A stretch of 6,538 bases of DNA from JABSOG01 sp047617105 (lineage in GTDB: Bacteria; Pseudomonadota; Gammaproteobacteria; Enterobacterales; Alteromonadaceae): the NCBI GenBank assembly GCA_047617105.1, contig JBLGCB010000388.1:1-6538 (forward strand), given 5' to 3'. Shown one piece after another: positions 1-6,334 of this stretch. A program made the position numbers and the translations under genes. Each line of letters opens with the position of its first letter. Positions within the stretch are counted from its first letter, which is position 1. Under the pieces are notes generated by a model. The model searched no databases. It worked only from the letters and a program-made list of their open reading frames with translations, and was not told the DNA's origin.

Positions 1-135
1 CGCAATCAGTCGCCTTCAATCAGGGATGTTGAAAGCGAAGCTAAAGAATATTATGGCGGCGGGTTATTTTTGGCCAATGACTTTGATGTTTTTCAGCTGG
101 ATAAAGATGGTGTGTTGTCCAAAGAAGAGGCCTGA
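1..135 (+). CDS. 3' end of a gene with an EF-hand-like C-terminus (partial)
   Basis: An open frame enters from the left edge in frame 1 and stops at TGA 133-135, giving 44 visible residues. The tail FDVFQLDKDGVLSKEEA resembles an EF-hand calcium-binding loop: Asp at loop positions 3 and 5, Gly at 6, Leu at 8 and Glu at 12. Position 1 is Gln instead of the usual Asp, so calcium binding is uncertain. Small secreted EF-hand proteins often end just after such a KEEA, which makes the stop believable. The start and any signal peptide lie outside the window. An alternative is that this is the middle of the gamma-glutamylcyclotransferase-like protein whose C-terminus follows in another frame, because GLF...LDKDG is also faintly like the LDxxEG region of that family. 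I prefer the EF-hand reading. Confidence 0.42.
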   Translation, partial: RNQSPSIRDVESEAKEYYGGGLFLANDFDVFQLDKDGVLSKEEA

Positions 136-289
136 TTCAGCGCCGTATGATTGGTATAAAACCCATGTATTAAGCGGTGCGCAGGAGGCGGGGTTTGCAG
201 CGGACTATACAGCTGCTATTGCACAGGTGGTGGCGAAGACCGATTTAGATGAAAACCGTCGACGCCGAGAATTACAGATTTATGGGTAA
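134..289 (+). pseudogene. C-terminal remnant of a gamma-glutamylcyclotransferase-like protein
   Basis: Frame 2 reads DSAPYDWYKTHVLSGAQEAG and continues to TAA 287-289. The pattern PYDWYK..VL.GA.E.G...DY...I, then D...RR.REL.IY, matches from memory the C-terminus of small bacterial AIG2/gamma-glutamylcyclotransferase-like proteins, which cleave gamma-glutamyl groups to 5-oxoproline. Those proteins are about 150-170 residues; here only about 50 are recognisable. The same frame stays open leftwards to an ATG at 26, but the residues before about 134 are hydrophobic and unlike the family, and they run antiparallel in frame to the EF-hand-like reading. No N-terminal substrate-binding loop is visible. 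I therefore call it a truncated or frameshifted remnant. Its last 10 bases overlap the convergent minus-strand gene. An alternative is one frameshifted gene covering 1-289. Confidence 0.45.
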
Positions 290-609
290 ACGACCGACAT
301 AAATTTTACGCTTTCTCTACCTGGCCATACATTACAGGCACCATGGCCTTGAACACTGACAGTGAGACCTTGGGCAGCACTGGCAAGTAGCATGGCGTAC
401 ATGGCTTTTCCTTTTTCGGTGGCTATCGATAACATCCAATCGTCACCGACCGTGCTACATTCTGCCATTTCTGTACGAGGTCCGGTTGAAAACATAACAA
501 CATCACCTTCGTGAACCATCAGGTGTTTTACTTTGCCAACACCTGAACCCGCGTGTGATAAATTTCCCCACAATAATAAACCTGTTAGTACGATTAATTT
601 TTTCATCAT
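280..609 (-). CDS. small exported protein with two cysteines, function unknown
   Basis: The product is 109 residues. The N-terminus has a clear Sec signal peptide: MMKK, a hydrophobic stretch at about 5-15, then SHA as the cleavage site after residue 20. The mature part is about 89 residues with only two cysteines, C51 (AECS) and C92 (GACNVW), which could form one disulphide in the periplasm. The central part GKAMYAMLLASAAQG followed by a TVSVQG strand suggests a small alpha/beta or OB-like fold. It is reminiscent of small gammaproteobacterial proteins sometimes annotated as subtilase-cytotoxin-B-like, but I cannot assign a family firmly. The start at 609 is supported by AAGGA seven bases upstream; the second ATG at 606 is a possible alternative. 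The gene ends inside the 3' end of the plus-strand remnant. It stands alone, with no partner that suggests a role. Confidence 0.75.
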   Translation of the reverse strand: MMKKLIVLTGLLLWGNLSHAGSGVGKVKHLMVHEGDVVMFSTGPRTEMAECSTVGDDWMLSIATEKGKAMYAMLLASAAQGLTVSVQGHGACNVWPGRESVKFMSVVYP

Positions 610-647
610 TGACGATTCCTTAACGATTAGCCCGCTGCAATTTGTTG

Positions 648-675
648 GTCATAGTGCAGCCATGAGCTAATTCAA
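648..675 (-). promoter_or_regulatory. possible sigma70-type promoter of the small exported protein gene
   Basis: On the minus strand TTGAAT (670-675) and TATGAC (648-653) are separated by 16 bases. Each matches four of six consensus positions. It would start transcription a few tens of bases before the ATG at 609. An imperfectly related 6-bp inverted repeat, GCTGCA/TGCAGC (634-639 and 655-660), overlaps the -10 region. This is a weak prediction from sequence alone. Confidence 0.25.
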
Positions 676-802
676 CATCATTAGGCTAGACTAGTGTCTC
701 AAGTTTAAGATCTACCGATACTTTAGCTAGCCCCCTGATTCGGATCGTACAGCAAAGTCCGATAAAGTCAATTAACGCAAAAACAGCTCAACTAGGCACT
801 CA

Positions 803-1554
803 ATGTTAATTCCTTTGTTAGCACCAATACTACATATCACCACCATCGTATTACTGCTTGCTATTACCGCTAAATATACCGTGCTGAGGTTTAACTTTAA
901 ATGGATTGCGGTTTCAGTGTTTATTTTCACCAGCTACTGGCTGGTCAAAGTCACCGGTTTTGAATTGATTAACGTGAAGGCGTTTTACCCAAGCTTAAGT
1001 TGGCCTTGGGGGCAAAACTGACCTTAGTGATGTGTTCGTTGTGTTGGCTGATTGGATTAATGTTGTTTAAAGCTGATTTCAAGCCGAGAGATGCGGGTTT
1101 CACCTTCAAGCAAAACAGTGGTTCAATCAAAATATCGCTGATGGTTATCGGCTTGCTGTTGTTATTTAGATACTACCTGTCATTTTTATTGGGCAGTGAT
1201 GATGGCTCCCGCGATCCAGAAGAGCTATTATTTATCGCAACGATGCACGGCATTGACCATGAGTCACTTTATCGAGGGGTATTGCTCTACACACTGTCGC
1301 TTGGCATCATCTCAACCAGATACATCATTTTTGATGCCAAAATAGGCATTGCCGGAATCCTACTAGTGGTGCTGTTCGCCCTAGCGCATGGGGTTCAATA
1401 TCGCGGCGATGGTTGGTTTTTCTTCCCTACAAGTCTCTTTTTTACTGGCCTGCACGGTTTGGTGTATTTATGGATGAGAGAAAGAACAGGCAGTTTGTTC
1501 TTTCCTATTATTGCTCAAAACGCAGTGATTATTTTTGGTCAGTTATTGGGGTAA
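803..1554 (+). pseudogene. CPBP/CAAX-type intramembrane protease homologue, frameshifted and catalytically degenerate
   Basis: Two overlapping frames make one protein. Frame 2 runs from ATG 803 to TGA 1019-1021 (72 residues, at least two membrane helices). Frame 1 carries the remainder to TAA 1552-1554 and is nominally open from a TTG at 1000. Joining them in the G run 1008-1012 gives about 250 residues, normal for the family, with WPWG continuing into AKLTLVM. Numbered on the joined protein, motif 1 (EExxxR) is HESLYR at 153-158, so the first Glu is His. Motif 2 FxxxH is intact (F192, H196). The final motif His position reads Gln in PIIAQN (Q239). Several further hydrophobic helices are present. 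CPBP proteins cleave peptides within membranes or act in bacteriocin self-immunity; this copy is probably not an active protease. The upstream ribosome site is weak (AGG at 795-797). A sequencing error or ribosomal slippage could also explain the split. Confidence 0.7.
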
Positions 1555-1723
1555 GACGCAAAAACTGTAACTGTTCAGCGTGCTTAGATTTTGCTTCAGA
1601 ACAAGGCCCTAACTTTATGGAAAGAGCCGCACGGAAAATAGGCGCATATAGGTCATATGTAACTGTTTGAGTACGAAAATAACGCCGTTATGGTGGATAA
1701 GATGAGTGCGCTGAATCGTTACC

Positions 1724-2092
1724 TTACCCGACTTTGACTCGATCGGTATATGGAGGCCAACCCATCACTTTACCCGCCAATAAATGGGCATGAATATGAT
1801 AAACAGTCTGGCCGCCGTCGTTGTTGCAATTCATTACCACGCGATAACCGTTGTCAGCAAAACCATGTTCTTTGGCGATTTTGGCGGCGACGTAATACAG
1901 ATGCCCGACGATTTCACGATCTGATTCTTCGATATCATTTATGGTAGCGATGGGTTTTTTGGGGATAACCAAGACGTGGAAAGGGGCTTGGGGGCTGATA
2001 TCTTTGAATGCCAGTGAAATATCATCCTCGTAGACGATATCGGCGGGGATGTCTCGGTTAATGATTTTGGTGAATAATGTTTCGTTTTGCAT
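1724..2092 (-). CDS. hinT: HinT, HIT-family purine nucleoside phosphoramidase
   Basis: The 122-residue product aligns by eye over its whole length with E. coli HinT (119 residues): ETLFTKIINRDIPADIVYED, then AFKDISPQAPFHVLVIPK, then GYRVVMN. The HIT motif is YHIHAHLL with His at 99, 101 and 103; the middle His (101) is the expected nucleophile that forms the nucleotidyl intermediate. These cytosolic enzymes hydrolyse AMP-N-lysine and other nucleoside phosphoramidates, including aminoacyl-adenylates. The glycine pair after the motif is AG rather than the common GG, and the C-terminus WPPYTDRVKVG differs from E. coli, as is usual. The start at 2092 is chosen because the family begins just here; a modest AAGAG lies seven bases upstream. 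The gene is divergent from the DUF2066-hda pair and appears to be transcribed alone. Confidence 0.95.
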   Translation of the reverse strand: MQNETLFTKIINRDIPADIVYEDDISLAFKDISPQAPFHVLVIPKKPIATINDIEESDREIVGHLYYVAAKIAKEHGFADNGYRVVMNCNNDGGQTVYHIHAHLLAGKVMGWPPYTDRVKVG

Positions 2093-2125
2093 GTTTTTGC
2101 TCTTAAGTGACTGTGATTAACGGTG

Positions 2126-2154
2126 ATTATATTGGTATGATTGAAAAAGTTTAA
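2126..2154 (-). promoter_or_regulatory. likely sigma70-type promoter of hinT
   Basis: On the minus strand a perfect -10 TATAAT (2126-2131) is preceded, after 17 bases, by TTAAAC (2149-2154), a weak -35 that keeps the TT and A of the consensus. The 5' leader before the ATG at 2092 would be roughly 25-30 bases. The perfect -10 and correct spacing make this the best core promoter in the window. Confidence 0.5.
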
Positions 2155-2181
2155 CGTAAAATAATTCTTTTTTTAAGGGCG

Positions 2182-2211
2182 TTGGTTTATCATAGCCTCA
2201 TAAATTATAGA
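2182..2211 (+). promoter_or_regulatory. possible promoter of the DUF2066-hda operon
   Basis: On the plus strand TTGGTT (2182-2187) and TATAGA (2206-2211) are separated by 18 bases in an AT-rich gap. The predicted start near 2218 would leave a leader of only about 17 bases before the GTG at 2235. It does not overlap the divergent hinT promoter core, but the two lie less than 60 bp apart. Confidence 0.35.
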
Positions 2212-2234
2212 TATCCTGACAGACCTGATAAAAA

Positions 2235-3389
2235 GTGTCATTAAAAAGATTTAAATCCATTGGCTTAAAAGCCCTACTGCTTGGTTTAATTGCGCAGTTT
2301 TCCCCCATCGCCGCTCAGGCCATCGAACTGCCAGATTTATATCAGGCAAGTGTGACGGTTGTCGATCAAACTCGTGACGCACGCGTTAAAGCGCAACGTG
2401 AAGTGTTCGCCAAAGTACTGGTCAAGGTATCGGGCAATAGTGACGTATTAAAAAACCCAGCAGTAAAAACCGCCGTTCGTCGTGCCAGCCAATACCTTAA
2501 TCAATTCGAGTTTAGCCGCGATAGCGACAATGTGCCACAAATTGAGGCCAGCTTTGACGAGGGCAAGGTCAATCGTTTATTACGCCAACAATCACTACCG
2601 ATTTGGGGCAAACGAAGACCGTCAATTTTGTTATGGATGGCTGGCGAAGACCAGCAATCTGGTGCCAGAGGTGTTATTTCAAGAGAATCCAACCCGCAGC
2701 TGTTAAGTCAAATCGAACAGTTAAGCAAAGACCGGGGCCTGCCGATTATTTTTCCGCTGTATGACTTAGAAGATAACAAAGAAGTGTCAGCATCGGATGT
2801 CTGGGGTTATTTCTTTGCCCATATCAATCAATACTCTTTGCGTTACAACAGCGATGCGATGGTGATTTCGCGTTTTTGGCATCAGCCACCAACGGAAGAT
2901 ACTGAGGCAACACCTGATGTTGCACCAGCTGTCAATGATAGTGCGGATACTATTAAGGACAACAACTGGCATTTGCAATGGCGTTTATATGAAAAAGAAG
3001 AGTTGGTTGAAATCAAAACCATCAGTGGTGAATTAACTAAGCTAATGGATACGCTGGTGCAAACCACTGCCGACCGTTATGCCGCTGCTTACGCGGTAGA
3101 TTCAAAAAACCTCGGCGCAGACGCCACTCGTATTGTATTGACCGTGCGTAATGTTGGTCAGATAGCCGATTTAATTCATGCTGAGCAGTTATTAACCAGT
3201 TTTTCGGCGGTGTCGGATGTGTTGCTAAAAAGCATCAACAATGATGTTGCTGAGTTTGAAATTGTGTTGCTTGGTGAGTTGTTAGATTTGATGCAGGGAC
3301 TGGATTTAGAAGAACGTTTTCAGCGTATTTATGATCCACTGGCAGATAAAAACAGCGACCAGCTCGATCAGTTCAGGTGGACACCATGA
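2235..3389 (+). CDS. DUF2066 family exported protein
   Basis: The product has 384 residues. A signal peptide covers about residues 1-29 (SLKRFK, a leucine-rich core, then AAQA before IELPDLYQ). The conserved DUF2066 pattern follows: LYQASVTVVDQ at 35-45, then R.KAQREVFAKVLVKVSGN ending at 68, LLWMAGE at 132-138, PLYDLED with DVWG at 174-191, and SDAMVISRFW at 206-215. A proline- and acid-rich stretch at about 217-243 looks like a flexible linker before a second alpha/beta part. The biochemical role of DUF2066 is unknown. The GTG start is forced: an in-frame TAA sits at 2229-2231, and the signal peptide needs this start; the ribosome site is poor. The gene overlaps hda by four bases, and in several gammaproteobacteria these two genes are neighbours, so they are probably co-transcribed. 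Confidence 0.9.
   Translation: MSLKRFKSIGLKALLLGLIAQFSPIAAQAIELPDLYQASVTVVDQTRDARVKAQREVFAKVLVKVSGNSDVLKNPAVKTAVRRASQYLNQFEFSRDSDNVPQIEASFDEGKVNRLLRQQSLPIWGKRRPSILLWMAGEDQQSGARGVISRESNPQLLSQIEQLSKDRGLPIIFPLYDLEDNKEVSASDVWGYFFAHINQYSLRYNSDAMVISRFWHQPPTEDTEATPDVAPAVNDSADTIKDNNWHLQWRLYEKEELVEIKTISGELTKLMDTLVQTTADRYAAAYAVDSKNLGADATRIVLTVRNVGQIADLIHAEQLLTSFSAVSDVLLKSINNDVAEFEIVLLGELLDLMQGLDLEERFQRIYDPLADKNSDQLDQFRWTP
3375..3380 (+). promoter_or_regulatory. ribosome binding site deciding the hda start
   Basis: AGGTGG lies five bases before the ATG at 3386. It includes the in-frame GTG at 3377, which would add only three residues (MDT) and has no comparable site of its own. The ATG is therefore the likely start. 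Confidence 0.5.
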
Positions 3390-4102
3390 GTTTTGGGATG
3401 CAACTGGCCTTGCCAGTAACGCTGCCAGATGATGAGGTTTTTGCCAGTTTTCATCACGGCGAAAATGAGCAGTTGGTGAACCACCTTAATGAGGTGGTTG
3501 ATAATATGGCTAAAAATAGCGAACAGAAATTTTCATTCACCTTTTTGTGTGGCAGCCACCAAACCGGCAAATCTCACTTGCTGTACGCCAGTTGCGTTAA
3601 AGCGCAAGAGTTGGGCCTGACCAATATGCTGCTACCGATGGATCAGTTAATTGCGATGAAACCAGAGGTTATCGATGGGGTAGATGAGTACGATATTATC
3701 TGCGTCGATAATTTAGAATTAATTGCCAGCAACGAGTTATGGGAAAAGGCGTTATTTAATTTGTTTAATCGTCTCGATGGGGCAGGTAAAACCCTGATTG
3801 TGGCCGCCAGTGGTTTGCCAGCGACGCTTGATATCAAATTGCCAGATTTAATTTCGCGGCTCAACTGGGGCGTGACTTTTCAGTTAAAATACCTTAACGA
3901 TGAAGACAAGGTTAAAACCTTGCAAGTACGCGCCAAACTGCGTGGCTTAGAACTGGCAACGGATGCCGCCCGTTATATGGTGTCGCGCCTTACCCGCGAT
4001 ATCACCTCACTGATGTTGGCGCTGGATAAGCTGGATAAAGCGTCTATTGCTGCCCAGCGTAAGCTGACCATTCCATTTATTAAAGAGACTCTAGACCTTT
4101 AA
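3386..4102 (+). CDS. hda: Hda, DnaA inactivator (RIDA)
   Basis: The product has 238 residues and aligns by eye along its length with E. coli Hda. At the N-terminus QLALP (6-10) is the motif that docks Hda on the DNA-loaded beta clamp. The AAA+ core has Walker A GSHQTGKS (56-63), Walker B IICVDN (104-109) and the box VII segment PDLISRL with the arginine-finger candidate R158. The C-terminal lid has R201/R204 near sensor 2 and the family-typical end AQRKLTIPFIKETLDL. With the clamp, Hda stimulates hydrolysis of ATP bound to DnaA and so limits replication to one initiation per cycle. The start at 3386 overlaps the preceding TGA as ATGA, suggesting translational coupling. Walker A Lys is present, whereas E. 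coli has Arg at that place. No terminator is obvious; the convergent gene ends 16 bp away. Confidence 0.96.
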   Translation: MSFGMQLALPVTLPDDEVFASFHHGENEQLVNHLNEVVDNMAKNSEQKFSFTFLCGSHQTGKSHLLYASCVKAQELGLTNMLLPMDQLIAMKPEVIDGVDEYDIICVDNLELIASNELWEKALFNLFNRLDGAGKTLIVAASGLPATLDIKLPDLISRLNWGVTFQLKYLNDEDKVKTLQVRAKLRGLELATDAARYMVSRLTRDITSLMLALDKLDKASIAAQRKLTIPFIKETLDL

Positions 4103-4118
4103 ATAACCCAGCATAGTG

Positions 4119-4712
4119 CTACTCGCCTATTTCGCTTACCAATCTCACATTGGCCACCACATCAACCCGACGTCGCTGCACTCGGGCGTGCCAAAAGTCC
4201 ATCATATCAATGGTTAACTGACCATCTACCATGGTTTTGTCTGCCGTCATATAAACTGCTCGGGTGGTACGTGGAAAGATATACGGATTAATCAATAATT
4301 TGCCCGCAATATTCTTGCGATACACTAGGGTTTTTAACTCATCTAGGGTTGGCAGCCGCCAGCTGGTGATACCGCAATACGCCTGTTCATTGATGGTTTT
4401 AATATAATCAGAAATATCACAAGCATACCATTCCTCTCCTTGCTGACAGCTGCCACCATCTTTAACACCTTGTTTGCTGATGGGATCGTAATAGCTGTAA
4501 CTGGCTTTGTAATAATGGGCGTCTTCGTGCCACGACTTGACTTCCCATGTCAGTCCGGTGTGGTTGTCTTTGGCGCACTGCCAAGGACCCATCTTAATGG
4601 CCACCGGGTTGCCGCTAATATCATACTTTTGCCATTTGCTGGGTTCTGCGGCCTGGGTGTGATTGACCAGTAATAACTGTAATAACAACGAGATTTTAAA
4701 TAGAAGTTTCAC
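4119..4712 (-). CDS. exported DUF1566 (Lcl C-terminal-like) domain protein
   Basis: With the GTG start at 4712 the product is 197 residues. It begins MKLLFKISLLLQLLLVNHTQ, a clear signal peptide with likely cleavage at TQA/AE (21-23). The DUF1566 pattern follows: DNHTGLTWEVKS (49-60), then ISDYIKTINEQAYCGITSWRLP ending at 121, which leads into TLDELKTLV, and at the end ANVRLVSE. Four cysteines (46, 89, 98, 113) could form two disulphides. DUF1566 domains are extracytoplasmic modules of unknown activity, common in cell-envelope and adhesin-like proteins. The GTG overlaps the TGA of the cytochrome gene (GTGA), with GGAG eight bases upstream, so the two are translationally coupled. The longer reading from 4793 would add 27 residues inside the cytochrome gene and bury the signal peptide, so I reject it. 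A role accessory to the cytochrome is inferred from the coupling only. Confidence 0.85.
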   Translation of the reverse strand: MKLLFKISLLLQLLLVNHTQAAEPSKWQKYDISGNPVAIKMGPWQCAKDNHTGLTWEVKSWHEDAHYYKASYSYYDPISKQGVKDGGSCQQGEEWYACDISDYIKTINEQAYCGITSWRLPTLDELKTLVYRKNIAGKLLINPYIFPRTTRAVYMTADKTMVDGQLTIDMMDFWHARVQRRRVDVVANVRLVSEIGE

Positions 4713-6268
4713 AAGCGTTGCTCCATCACCAGCTTCACTGGTTTTAAATGATATCCATGACGGCTTTGGGCATGATCGAACGGCGCAAACCATAGAAAAA
4801 TGCCATCTTGCAGCGGTAAATCAAACTCAGATTGGTGTTTAATGTTTCTCGCCAGCTCCAGATGCCAGTAACCGTCTTTATAGCGACCTTTGGCGCTGAC
4901 ATTGGCTCGATCGCCTTCAAACCCTTCATAGCTCAGCACAGAAGGTAATTCTGTGCCAACCGGATAGGTATCAGCGGCTTCGCTATAAGGGATGGTATCA
5001 AACCAACTCATCATTGATGCTTGCTCTGCTTGTTGATGAGAAAAGGGCTGCTTTGGTAAACGCAATGGGGTGACCTTATCCTGTAAAAACCAAGTCCAGT
5101 TGGCGCGAAAAGAACCTGAGTCTTTGGGGTCGGTGCGATATCCGGCTTTATAACGAGGGCAGGCTTCGCAAGCGGGTGAGGGCGTGCCAAAATGATTGTC
5201 GTCTAAAAATGACATGCGTTTGGTGCGCACAGCTTTCCAGTGCCAGATATCTCGTAAGGTATTGTCGGTGGTGTAATGATAACCGCGGTCAGAACGGTTT
5301 TGCGGTTTATCTGCCAATGGTTTTTTGCCTAAATGCACGCTGTAACCCCCGGCCAACCCTGGGTCTGGCGAGAGCATCACCGCCATTTTATCTTCATAGA
5401 ACCGCCGTTCATCGTCTTTTTCAAACCCATCGTGTTTGACCTGCCAACCGCTGGCGGTTTTGACCAATGGCAAATGGCTATAACTGGCGGTGGTGTCAGG
5501 CCAGCGTAGGGCAAAATAGGCCGATAAACCGTTGTGGAGCATTTTCACTTCTACGGGCACCGCATTAAAATAATCGATGCCCTGAACGGTCATCACGGTG
5601 ATGCTGGGTGCCGATTGCCAAGCAGGTTCATCAAAATCGCCATCGACGGTGATTTCTTCTGTTAGCTCAATGTGTTTGGCGACCAATTCTGTGTGGTTAT
5701 TGTGGTGGCTGTAATAAAGACCAAAAGCAACAGCGGTCACCACCAATAGGGTGACGGTGGCTTTGACTGAGATGTTTTTCGGCAGTAAAAAAGCTACTAA
5801 TCTTAGCCAGGATTGACGGATGATTTGGTCGACCATATGGCCAACAACGAGGATAAAAAATACTCCAGCGCCAAAATAATGCAGTTGTAATAACAGCGCG
5901 TTGAGGCTTGGCGAACCGACCAATAGGCTGTTGAGATAGAGAATCAAACCGGTGGCACATTGGCCCAGCACCAGCCAATAATTGAGGCTGATAAAACGGT
6001 TCTTTTGCTGGTAATGTGACGGTTTGTTGCGGCGTACTTTAAGCCATTCTTTGATGACATAAGCCACCAACGCAAGCCAGCCATAAGCGGCGATTTCGTG
6101 CCATAAAAACACATTGCCTTGAGGGATGATGGGTAGATGTAATAATGAAGCGGGCATATAAGGGTTATCAAAAGCCAGACGAATGCCACTGACCAGGCTG
6201 GTGACAAATAACACCATGACCCCGAGGTGTAGGACGGCTCTGATAAAGGACTTTTGCGTGAATATCAT
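4709..6268 (-). CDS. b-type cytochrome fused to an ethylbenzene-dehydrogenase-type haem-binding domain
   Basis: The product has 519 residues in two parts. Residues 1-160 form a four-helix cytochrome b561-type membrane domain: helix 1 with H14, helix 2 with H57 (FLWHEIAAYGW), helix 3 at about 97-115, helix 4 with H130 and H144. These four histidines could ligate two haems b. A fifth helix at 169-186 anchors a periplasmic part that begins ITVDGDFDEPAWQSAP (206-221), the entry signature of EB_dh/DOMON-like haem domains. Conserved-looking segments are YFALRWPDT, EDKMAVMLSPDP and DIWHWKAVRT (340-349). Known relatives such as EbdC bind haem b through Met and Lys; M295 or M298 and K345 are candidates here. 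A CEAC pair (367-370) lacks the His of a c-haem site. The likely job is electron transfer between the quinone pool and a periplasmic partner. A weak AAGAG precedes the ATG. Confidence 0.88.
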   Translation of the reverse strand: MIFTQKSFIRAVLHLGVMVLFVTSLVSGIRLAFDNPYMPASLLHLPIIPQGNVFLWHEIAAYGWLALVAYVIKEWLKVRRNKPSHYQQKNRFISLNYWLVLGQCATGLILYLNSLLVGSPSLNALLLQLHYFGAGVFFILVVGHMVDQIIRQSWLRLVAFLLPKNISVKATVTLLVVTAVAFGLYYSHHNNHTELVAKHIELTEEITVDGDFDEPAWQSAPSITVMTVQGIDYFNAVPVEVKMLHNGLSAYFALRWPDTTASYSHLPLVKTASGWQVKHDGFEKDDERRFYEDKMAVMLSPDPGLAGGYSVHLGKKPLADKPQNRSDRGYHYTTDNTLRDIWHWKAVRTKRMSFLDDNHFGTPSPACEACPRYKAGYRTDPKDSGSFRANWTWFLQDKVTPLRLPKQPFSHQQAEQASMMSWFDTIPYSEAADTYPVGTELPSVLSYEGFEGDRANVSAKGRYKDGYWHLELARNIKHQSEFDLPLQDGIFLWFAPFDHAQSRHGYHLKPVKLVMEQRL

Positions 6269-6294
6269 CTTTATTGCTCTTGTTGTTTGATGAG

Positions 6295-6318
6295 AAAAGC
6301 GGAGCCAATGCTCCGCTT
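6295..6318 (-). terminator. Rho-independent-type hairpin upstream of the cytochrome gene
   Basis: Perfect 9-bp arms AAGCGGAGC (6297-6305) and GCTCCGCTT (6310-6318) enclose a 4-base loop. Read on the minus strand, the stem runs into TTTTC, the layout of an intrinsic terminator. It would end the minus-strand gene entering at 6538. It lies only about 30 bases before the ATG of the cytochrome gene, so it could instead act in that gene's leader as an attenuator or as a 5' stabilising stem. Confidence 0.65.
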
Positions 6319-6325
6319 CCTAAAC

Positions 6326-6334
6326 CTTATACCA
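6326..6334 (-). promoter_or_regulatory. candidate extended -10 promoter at the MITE edge
   Basis: On the minus strand the bases read TGGTATAAG. This is a TGn extension followed by TATAAG, five of six matches to the -10 consensus. The TGGTAT comes from the element end and the AAG from the flanking DNA. No good -35 is seen, which extended -10 promoters can do without. Transcription would begin near 6319, right at the base of the hairpin, and lead into the cytochrome gene with a leader of about 50 bases. Prediction only. Confidence 0.35.

Noticed and set aside
634..660. Inverted repeat GCTGCA/TGCAGC as an operator
   Set aside because: A 6-bp repeat with a 15-base spacer is expected by chance, and no regulator gene is nearby.
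1413..1670. Open frame inside and beyond the CPBP gene
   Set aside because: It overlaps the protease homologue in another frame, has basic, cysteine-rich composition without motifs, and has no ribosome site.
1555..1723. Gap between the CPBP gene and hinT as a possible small gene, attC-like site or hinT terminator
   Set aside because: No frame with a ribosome site, no paired core sites and no stem followed by a T run could be found.
2126..2145. ATTGGTAT at 2131-2138 as a second copy or relic of the right-hand element
   Set aside because: Only the eight terminal bases agree; the GGTCTA core and the partner end are absent.
4713..4793. Longer N-terminus for the DUF1566 protein
   Set aside because: The added 27 residues lie inside the cytochrome gene and would hide a clear signal peptide; the GTG at 4712 has a good ribosome site.
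5151..5171. CEAC in the cytochrome fusion as a c-type haem site
   Set aside because: The residue after the second Cys is Pro, not His, so it does not meet the CxxCH rule.
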